From NCBI GenBank assembly GCA_900548195.1, contig URJQ01000099.1:1-10647 (forward strand): DNA of 10,647 bases, written 5' to 3'. Both the position numbers and the translations under genes were made by a program. The first letter of the stretch is position 1. Each line of letters opens with the position of its first letter. This stretch comes from an uncultured Prevotella sp. GTDB taxonomy: Bacteria; Bacteroidota; Bacteroidia; Bacteroidales; Bacteroidaceae. Of this stretch, positions 5,575-10,647 are shown one piece after another. The notes under the pieces were generated by a model. It made no database searches, was not told the DNA's origin, and saw nothing but the letters and a program-made list of their open reading frames with translations.

Positions 5575-6159
5575 TTACTTGCCAGGCTGGCTTGCAGCTA
5601 CGCCCATATCGAAAGCTTTAAGGTTACCTTCCACCACCTTTTCACCCTTGCGGGCAAAGATTACGGCGATGGCATCACGGAGCTGGTCCACAGTGACAAT
5701 CTCAATGAAAGGAGCTGCCATGCCCAGCAATACCATGTTTGCACCGCGTGCATTGCCAGCATCCTTGGCGATACTCTCAATATCGAGCTTTACCACAGAA
5801 GGCAGAGCATCAAGTTCGGCGTTGAGTGCAGCCTCGTCTGGATAATTAGGAATATTGATAAAAGGCTTGCTTGAGGTCACGATAGTGCCACTCTTTGAGA
5901 GATATGGCAGATAGCGCAACGATTCCATAGGTTCCATAGAGATGACTACGTCAGTGCCTCCCATCGGAATGAGGTCGGAATATATAGGGGCAGTGCTGAG
6001 TCGGAGATTTGACTGCACGTCACCGCCACGCTGGCTCATGCCATGAACCTCGGCTTGCTTGAGATGGAGACCAGCTTTAGTAGCTGCCTCGCCTATGATG
6101 GTAGCGATGGAGAGGATACCTTGTCCTCCTACACCGCAGAGTATAATGTCTTTTTTCAT
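5575..6159 (-). CDS. iorB: Indolepyruvate ferredoxin oxidoreductase, beta subunit
   Basis: This 194-residue protein is the gamma-type (POR_N/KorC-like) subunit of a 2-oxoacid:ferredoxin oxidoreductase that binds CoA and partners IorA. Marks are CGVGGQGIL (8-16) at the start of the Rossmann-like fold, EVHGMSQRGGDV (37-48), typical of IorB, and ARGANMVLLG further on. Length is normal for IorB. Its ATG overlaps the iorA TGA (ATGA, 6156-6159), pointing to coupled translation at fixed stoichiometry. With IorA it converts arylpyruvate + CoA + oxidised ferredoxin to arylacetyl-CoA + CO2 + reduced ferredoxin, reversibly in anaerobes. It has no Fe-S motif of its own. Confidence 0.93.
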   Translation of the reverse strand: MKKDIILCGVGGQGILSIATIIGEAATKAGLHLKQAEVHGMSQRGGDVQSNLRLSTAPIYSDLIPMGGTDVVISMEPMESLRYLPYLSKSGTIVTSSKPFINIPNYPDEAALNAELDALPSVVKLDIESIAKDAGNARGANMVLLGMAAPFIEIVTVDQLRDAIAVIFARKGEKVVEGNLKAFDMGVAASQPGK

Positions 6160-7757
6160 TGCTTTGCCTCCTTTGCTTTACGAGCCTCACGCAGATGACG
6201 CTGAAGAGTCTGCATACATTCGCGACGAGGAATGATGACGGAAACGCCGTCGTATTCTATTTCTTCCTTGATGACCTGGGTAATCTCATCCATATTCTTT
6301 GGCAATGGAACAACTACGCGTACATGCTCAGGCTCCACGCCGAGACCGAGACAGATAGCCTCAAACTTGTTGGTGCCGGCTGAGTCCTGACCGCCAGTCA
6401 TGCCTGTAGTCAGATTGTCGGAGATTACCACCACGATATTACTCTTGTCATTGACAGCATCAAGGAGACCAGTCATGCCTGAATGGGTGAAGGTGGAGTC
6501 ACCTATTACGGCTACTGCAGGGAAGAGTCCAGCATCAGCGGCGCCCTTTGCCATAGTGATGGAAGCACCCATATCTACGCAGCTTGACAATGCCTTGAAT
6601 GGAGGAAGCGCACCAAGAGTATAGCAACCGATGTCTCCGAACACGCGATGGTCTGGATATGCTTCAAGTACTTGGTTGAGAGCGGTATATACATCTCTAT
6701 GTCCACATCCCTGACACAACTGTGGAGGACGTGAAGCAAGATTCTGTGCAGGAGCAAATCCCTCTGGAAGCTCAACGCCGAGAGCCTTTGCCACGCAGTC
6801 AGGATTGAGCTCGCCCTGACGTGGGAGGGCTCCAGTAAGACGTCCCTTGATAGGAGCAATGTCGCCCACGATATTGCGAACAGCTTCTTCCACTACAGGT
6901 TGACCATCCTCCACCACAAGGAGTTCGTCGCATTCCTTTGCCATCTGCATCACTTTTCCTGCAGGTACAGGGTACTGTGAAATCTTCAGTATGTTGGCGT
7001 TGTCGCCGATAACTTCTTTCACGTAGTTGTAACCTATGCCACAAGCGATGATGCCGAGCTTCTTGTCGCTGACGGTTTCCACCTTATTATATATAGAGTC
7101 CTCCGAAGCTTTCTCCATCACAGGTTGCTTCTCTATCAGAGTAGCGTAACGCTTCTTTGCAATTCCTGGCAGCAATACCCATGCTTCTTCGGAAATATTC
7201 AGAGGCTTCTCTTCCATTATGTCGCTTGTCTCAACGGCAGCGCGAGAGTGGGCAAGGCGTGTTACAATGCGGAGTACCACAGGTTCCTTTATTGCCTCAG
7301 AGTATTCGAAGGCTGTTTTCATCATGTCGTAAGCCTCTTGTTGGTTTGATGGCTCAAAGGCAGGAACCAATGCAAACTTTGCATAGAAACGGGAATCCTG
7401 CTCATTCTGGCTCGAATGCATGGATGGATCATCGGCTGCAAGGACGATAAGACCACCGTTTACACCAGTAATGGCTGAGTTGACAAATGCGTCAGCGCAA
7501 ACATTCATGCCCACATGCTTCATGCAGACCAATGCACGCTTTCCTGCATACGACATACCGAGAGCCGCCTCCATAGCAGTCTTCTCATTGGTACACCAAC
7601 GACTGTGGATGCCACGCTCCTTGGCAATACTGTTGCCTTGGATAAACTCTGTTATTTCGGTACTTGGAGTGCCTGGGTAAGCATATACGCCACTAAGTCC
7701 AGCGTGTATTGCTCCAAGGGCTATAGCCTCGTCTCCGAGAAGAAGTCTTTTACTCAT
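6156..7757 (-). CDS. iorA: Indolepyruvate ferredoxin oxidoreductase, alpha subunit (no C-terminal ferredoxin domain)
   Basis: This 533-residue TPP-dependent subunit oxidatively decarboxylates aryl 2-oxoacids. The N-terminal pyrimidine-binding domain shows AYPGTPSTEI (26-35) and Glu58 in NEKTAMEAALG, the TPP-activating glutamate. A middle domain (about 230-300) precedes the PP domain: LCQGCGHRDVY (347-357), GDIGCYTLGALPP (374-386), and the TPP/Mg motif GDSTFTHSG (419-427) with Asn448. Cys348, Cys351, Cys378 and perhaps Cys393 could hold the TPP-proximal [4Fe-4S] cluster by analogy with 2-oxoacid:ferredoxin oxidoreductases. The protein ends soon after VSVIIPRRECMQTLQRH; the double [4Fe-4S] ferredoxin domain of classical IorA (around 600 or more residues) is absent. 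It is the first gene of the minus-strand cluster and overlaps iorB by 4 nt. Confidence 0.93.
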   Translation of the reverse strand: MSKRLLLGDEAIALGAIHAGLSGVYAYPGTPSTEITEFIQGNSIAKERGIHSRWCTNEKTAMEAALGMSYAGKRALVCMKHVGMNVCADAFVNSAITGVNGGLIVLAADDPSMHSSQNEQDSRFYAKFALVPAFEPSNQQEAYDMMKTAFEYSEAIKEPVVLRIVTRLAHSRAAVETSDIMEEKPLNISEEAWVLLPGIAKKRYATLIEKQPVMEKASEDSIYNKVETVSDKKLGIIACGIGYNYVKEVIGDNANILKISQYPVPAGKVMQMAKECDELLVVEDGQPVVEEAVRNIVGDIAPIKGRLTGALPRQGELNPDCVAKALGVELPEGFAPAQNLASRPPQLCQGCGHRDVYTALNQVLEAYPDHRVFGDIGCYTLGALPPFKALSSCVDMGASITMAKGAADAGLFPAVAVIGDSTFTHSGMTGLLDAVNDKSNIVVVISDNLTTGMTGGQDSAGTNKFEAICLGLGVEPEHVRVVVPLPKNMDEITQVIKEEIEYDGVSVIIPRRECMQTLQRHLREARKAKEAKQ

Positions 7758-7975
7758 GTTTTGTATATTTTATGTTTAGATCGTTGTCTTAGGTATCTTG
7801 TTTCAAATGCCTTAAACTGTCTTTTCCCTCATTTTTTGAGGATATAGGCATCAGACAATAGCAATTATATCGACCGTTTGTGTTTGTGTTAATATTGTGG
7901 AGAAATATCTCTGAAGTACCATCTTGAGCAAGCATCATGATAGATTTTTTGCTGTAGGATGACACAAATCGCCAA

Positions 7976-7983
7976 CAAAGTTA
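7976..7983 (-). promoter_or_regulatory. Candidate -7 box of the iorA operon
   Basis: The minus strand reads TAACTTTG, matching TAnnTTTG exactly. The -33 region (around 8003-8008) is only GTTA-like, so the match is partial. It would give a leader of about 210 nt before iorA. Confidence 0.4.
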
Positions 7984-8045
7984 GGAAAAAAATCCTATCT
8001 ATGCTAACATTTTATTATAAATTTACTATATTTAATGATAAACCT

Positions 8046-8076
8046 TTTGTATTTTGCAAGGAAATAACTACTTTTG
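8046..8076 (+). promoter_or_regulatory. Bacteroidetes promoter of the exbB operon
   Basis: TTTG at 8046-8049 and TACTTTTG at 8069-8076 are separated by 19 nt, a full match to the Bacteroidetes housekeeping consensus (TTTG, TAnnTTTG). Transcription should start near 8083, giving a leader of about 36 nt that contains the GGGC/GCCC mini-hairpin. There is no Shine-Dalgarno sequence; the start is preceded by TTAAACC. Confidence 0.8.
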
Positions 8077-8118
8077 CATCACAAAAAGCGGGCTTTGCCC
8101 ATTGACTTGCGTTAAACC

Positions 8119-8994
8119 ATGAATATGAAAAGAAATAAGAAAATCATTACCTTTACATTGACTTTGCTCCTATCGCTTAATGTGTCTTTTGCCTTCGCGC
8201 AGAAGGAAAACAATGCGGTACAGCCTGGTAAAACAATAATGACAGACTCTTCTGCCACTGCCATCGACACAACGAATGCGGTGGCTGTGGATGATAATCT
8301 CCTTGCCGATGGCGAAGAGTCTGCGCTTGATTCGGCTCTTGTTGCCAATGCTGACAAGGGAGCATATACCCAACTGAAGAAGAAATTCGTAGAGGGTGGT
8401 GCCGGATTTATGTCGCTTGTCGCTCTTGCACTTGTCCTCGGACTCGCTATCTGTATCGAGCGTATCATTTATCTTTCTATGTCGGAGATTGATGCTAAGA
8501 AGTTTATGGCTGACTTAGAAAAAGAATTGAAAGATAATGGCGTCGAAGCTGCAAAAGAACTTTGTCGTAATACTCGCGGACCTGTGGCAAGTATCTGCTA
8601 TCAGGGATTGCTACGCATTCGTGAAGCGCATGATGTCATTGAGCGAAGCGTCTCTTCTTATGCCACAGTACAGATCGGTAATATGGAGAAGGGTTGCTCA
8701 TGGATTACACTTTTCATCGCTATGGCTCCGTCTTTAGGATTCCTTGGCACGGTGATAGGTATGGTTATTGCTTTCGATAACATTCAGACCGCTGGAGATA
8801 TCGGTCCTACTATCGTGGCATCTGGTATGAAAGTGGCGCTTATCACTACCATATTTGGTATCATTACAGCTCTTATCCTCCAGTTGTTCTACAACTATGT
8901 ACTCTCTAAAATCGACCATCTCACTGCCCAGATGGAGGAATCTGCCATCACTCTCATGGATATTCTTACTGCATTGAAGAATGAAAAAGAATAA
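8119..8994 (+). CDS. exbB: MotA/TolQ/ExbB family proton channel with N-terminal signal peptide
   Basis: This 291-residue inner-membrane protein should form the proton channel that, with ExbD, energises TonB-dependent outer-membrane transport. Residues 1-28 look like a cleavable signal peptide (FAFAQ|KE). Residues 29-80 are a flexible, acidic periplasmic stretch. Three TM helices follow at about 96-118, 195-219 and 231-258, with the large cytoplasmic loop between the first two, as in ExbB/TolQ. The core motif APSLGFLGTVIGMVIAF (203-219) matches the GLLGTV segment of the family, and Thr243/Thr244 in TM3 fall where ExbB has its channel threonine. The signal peptide and linker are a Bacteroidetes-type extension absent from E. 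coli ExbB. It is the first gene of a four-gene operon; the next gene starts 14 nt before its stop. ATG 8119 is used; ATG 8125 is an alternative. Confidence 0.92.
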   Translation: MNMKRNKKIITFTLTLLLSLNVSFAFAQKENNAVQPGKTIMTDSSATAIDTTNAVAVDDNLLADGEESALDSALVANADKGAYTQLKKKFVEGGAGFMSLVALALVLGLAICIERIIYLSMSEIDAKKFMADLEKELKDNGVEAAKELCRNTRGPVASICYQGLLRIREAHDVIERSVSSYATVQIGNMEKGCSWITLFIAMAPSLGFLGTVIGMVIAFDNIQTAGDIGPTIVASGMKVALITTIFGIITALILQLFYNYVLSKIDHLTAQMEESAITLMDILTALKNEKE

Positions 8995-9481
8995 TGTTCA
9001 TAAAAAGCCTACGGAGAAGATTTCGCATCTGTTCATGTATGTCATGATGGGCATCATTGCATTTGTCTTTCTTCTCTATTATCTCGTGGGATATAATGCA
9101 CCGGCTGCGTGGGACGAGAAATATAATTGTCCGCTTCTCACCGACCTTGTCATTTTTCTCATGATGATCCTTCTTGTGGGAGCGCTCGTCACTGTCTCAT
9201 GCTCCAAACTCCTTTCGCTTCGCAAGAATCAGACTCCTGCCGTGGTAAATGGCATCCATGGCAAGAGAGTGACTTGGTGTGTCACTGGTGGCGTCATTGC
9301 AATTCTTGCCGTTACTTGTCTTGCTTTGCCTACAGACAGACTCTTTGTCAATGGCGAAGCTTTTGATGATGCTTTCTGGCTACATGTGACTAATATGTTT
9401 GTAGCCTCTTCTCTTGTCCTTATTGTTGTAGGACTCTGTGCTATTGTTTTTGGTATGTTTCAAAATAAGCGTGAGAAATGA
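8981..9481 (+). CDS. Uncharacterised four-TM inner-membrane protein in the exb operon
   Basis: This 166-residue protein has four predicted TM helices at about 16-38, 51-73, 97-117 and 134-160, with a Lys-rich N-terminus (MKKNNVHKKP) and a basic C-terminus, so both ends are probably cytoplasmic. A short loop (118-133, PTDRLFVNGEAFDD) would face the periplasm. I recognise no catalytic motif or named family. The gene overlaps exbB by 14 nt and the following exbD by 4 nt (ATGA), so it is co-translated with the channel parts and is likely an accessory or assembly subunit of the complex. That role is inferred from position only. Confidence 0.85.
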   Translation: MKKNNVHKKPTEKISHLFMYVMMGIIAFVFLLYYLVGYNAPAAWDEKYNCPLLTDLVIFLMMILLVGALVTVSCSKLLSLRKNQTPAVVNGIHGKRVTWCVTGGVIAILAVTCLALPTDRLFVNGEAFDDAFWLHVTNMFVASSLVLIVVGLCAIVFGMFQNKREK

Positions 9482-9981
9482 TTTTTCGTAGAAAGCAACA
9501 TAGCGTACCAGGCTTGAACACCACATCGACGGCTGATATTTCGTTCATGCTCCTCATCTTCTTCCTTGTCACCACTTCTATGGATTCTGATAAGGGAATG
9601 CAACGTCAGATGCCTCCGTATTTTCCTGAGCAACAAATGGAGCAACGTGATGTGGATCGTAATAAGGTGCTTTCTTTGCATCTTCTGAAAGATGGGTCGC
9701 TGACTATTGATGAAAAACCGATAGATATTAAGGATGTACGTCGCCCACTCAAGGAATTTATCGTGAAAGTGGGACCAACGCATATCATCGAACTCGATAC
9801 TGACCGCGAATGTAGTTACGATGATTATTTCGCTCTGCAAAATCAGATAGTGCGTGCATATCGAGAAATTAGAAATGCGGCTGCAAAGCAACGATACAAT
9901 GTTCCATACTCTCATTGCAATGCTGATCAGCGCAAGTCTCTACAAGACCTCTACCCACAAAGAATCCAAGAAGTCTATTAG
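9478..9981 (+). CDS. exbD: ExbD/TolR family protein, first copy
   Basis: This 167-residue protein has one TM helix near the N-terminus (STADISFMLLIFFLVTTSM, residues 17-35) and a periplasmic domain. Asp20 in the TADISF motif is the family's essential proton-carrying aspartate, and VPGLNTTSTADISF is the Bacteroidetes-type lead-in. The periplasmic part (about 60-167) contains the 'LKDGSLTIDEKPID' strand pair typical of ExbD/TolR. It overlaps the four-TM gene by 4 nt. A divergent second ExbD follows, so the complex may carry a heteromeric ExbD pair. Confidence 0.92.
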   Translation: MIFRRKQHSVPGLNTTSTADISFMLLIFFLVTTSMDSDKGMQRQMPPYFPEQQMEQRDVDRNKVLSLHLLKDGSLTIDEKPIDIKDVRRPLKEFIVKVGPTHIIELDTDRECSYDDYFALQNQIVRAYREIRNAAAKQRYNVPYSHCNADQRKSLQDLYPQRIQEVY

Positions 9982-10017
9982 CTCCCCGCCCATTCGCTCT
10001 CCTTATATATAATAATA

Positions 10018-10467
10018 ATGATAAAAATAAGAAGACATAAGAAAAGAAGCGTGCCATCGCTCAACATGGCAAGCATGCCCGACCTTATCTTCACCGTCCT
10101 ATTCTTCTTCATGATAGTTACCCACATGAGAAATGAGACAGTGAAGGTACAGCTCGAAGTGCCACAAGGTACAGAAGTAACGAAGCAATCTCATCGTTCT
10201 TCCACTATAAATATATATATAGGTAAGACTCCTGACGGAGAAATCCATATCCAAGCGGCAGATAAACTCTGTGACATAACACAAGCCACAGCCATTGTTC
10301 TCGAACATAAGAAGGCTCTTGCAGAAGAAGAACAAGAATCCATGACTGTCAATCTTCGTGCCGACCGCACCGTTCCGATGGGCATCATCAACGAATTAAA
10401 ATATAATCTCCGCAAAGCCGGTGTTCTCTCCATCCGTTATTCCGCAACAGAGGAAAAAGCGAAATAA
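10018..10467 (+). CDS. exbD: ExbD/TolR family protein, second copy
   Basis: This 149-residue second ExbD has a single TM helix at about 22-38 (PDLIFTVLFFFMIVTHM) with Asp22 in SMPDLIF as the conserved proton-carrying residue. The rest is periplasmic. The helix region differs clearly from the first copy (PDLIFTVLFFF against ADISFMLLIFF), so this is an old paralogue pair and not a recent duplication. It starts 36 nt after the first exbD in an AT-rich leader (ATATATAATAATAATG) with no Shine-Dalgarno sequence. It is the last gene of the operon: a terminator follows 36 nt later, and no tonB is attached. Confidence 0.9.
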   Translation: MIKIRRHKKRSVPSLNMASMPDLIFTVLFFFMIVTHMRNETVKVQLEVPQGTEVTKQSHRSSTINIYIGKTPDGEIHIQAADKLCDITQATAIVLEHKKALAEEEQESMTVNLRADRTVPMGIINELKYNLRKAGVLSIRYSATEEKAK

Positions 10468-10503
10468 CCACCATCATTTCCCCTATAAGCGTCCGCCACT
10501 GTG

Positions 10504-10539
10504 TCGGGCGCGTTACCGCCCGATATTTTTCCTTTTTTT
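10504..10539 (+). terminator. Intrinsic terminator of the exb operon
   Basis: TCGGGCG (10504-10510) and CGCCCGA (10517-10523) form a perfect 7-bp GC-rich stem with a 6-nt loop, followed by TATTTTTCCTTTTTTT. Confidence 0.9.
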
Positions 10540-10610
10540 CGCTATTTCCATTGACCTACATCAACGAAAATGCGAATAACGTATATTTTTCGAAAAAAAT
10601 CCCGAAAAGT

Positions 10611-10641
10611 TTTGGTAGTTCAGAAAAAAGCAGTACCTTTG
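10611..10641 (+). promoter_or_regulatory. Strong Bacteroidetes promoter facing out of the window
   Basis: TTTG at 10611-10614 and TACCTTTG at 10634-10641 with a 19-nt spacer, the same spacing as the exbB promoter, preceded by an A-rich stretch (10594-10609). It lies downstream of the exb terminator and must drive a gene beyond the window edge; what that gene is cannot be seen. Confidence 0.8.
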
Positions 10642-10647
10642 CACTCG

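Larger units (their letters stand above)
7758..8118. other. Divergent intergenic region between iorA and exbB
   Basis: These 361 nt separate the divergent iorA and exbB operons. They contain a candidate -7 box for iorA (7983-7976), the exbB promoter (8046-8076) and a GGGC-TTT-GCCC mini-hairpin (8090-8100) in the exbB leader. The iorA leader would be about 210 nt and holds one weak 49-codon reading frame (7938-7789) and a small TCCTCA/TGAGGA-like hairpin near 7830-7845 without a T tract. I see no tRNA, CRISPR or clear operator palindrome. Confidence 0.6.

Overview
The window looks like a chromosomal piece of a member of the Bacteroidales, most likely Prevotellaceae (a Prevotella/Segatella-like genome). 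The pointers are promoters of the TTTG-N19-TAnnTTTG type, A-rich leaders without Shine-Dalgarno sequences, secreted proteins with BIG2 and FISUMP-like domains, a type-A sorting-like C-terminus, and ExbB/ExbD proteins in the Bacteroidetes arrangement. The genus is an inference from these features.

Layout. (1) Positions 1-1637, plus strand, visibly AT-richer than the rest: the tail of an unidentified protein, a 96-residue protein resembling a type-A C-terminal sorting domain, and a 431-residue secreted BIG2/FN3-like/FISUMP-like protein. Consecutive reading frames overlap as ATGA. A strong hairpin terminator follows (1662-1710). (2) Positions 1728-1889, minus strand: a 53-codon gene for an unrecognised helical protein with its own -7 box. 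(3) Positions 2052-7757, minus strand: one co-directional cluster in transcriptional order iorA, iorB, paaK, a PLP aminotransferase and a PaaI-like hotdog thioesterase. (4) Positions 7758-8118: a divergent intergenic region with promoter signals for both sides. (5) Positions 8119-10467, plus strand: exbB, an uncharacterised four-TM protein, and two exbD genes, closed by a terminator (10504-10539). A strong promoter (10611-10641) then points out of the window.

How the genes work together. The aminotransferase should interconvert aromatic amino acids and arylpyruvates. IorAB interconverts arylpyruvates and arylacetyl-CoA with ferredoxin and CO2. PaaK links arylacetyl-CoA to free arylacetate, and the hotdog protein could hydrolyse arylacetyl-CoA. 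The set can run towards phenylacetate/indoleacetate, or in reverse to rebuild aromatic amino acids from arylacetates, which is known physiology of rumen Prevotella/Bacteroides. The Exb genes encode an inner-membrane proton channel of the kind that energises TonB-dependent outer-membrane transport; no tonB is in the window.

The most unusual signal is not a gene. The paaK leader holds a clean array of eight 8-bp units (5456-5519, only G and T on the plus strand), followed after 15 nt by 3.75 units in inverse orientation (5535-5564), so the transcript can fold into a long hairpin just before paaK. The gap before the thioesterase holds a related 7-bp array with an inverse partner, and the gap before the aminotransferase holds decayed units. 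A second family, a 22-nt AT-rich element in three copies, sits in the last two gaps and forms a 25-bp inverted repeat in one of them. I know of no description of this element combination.
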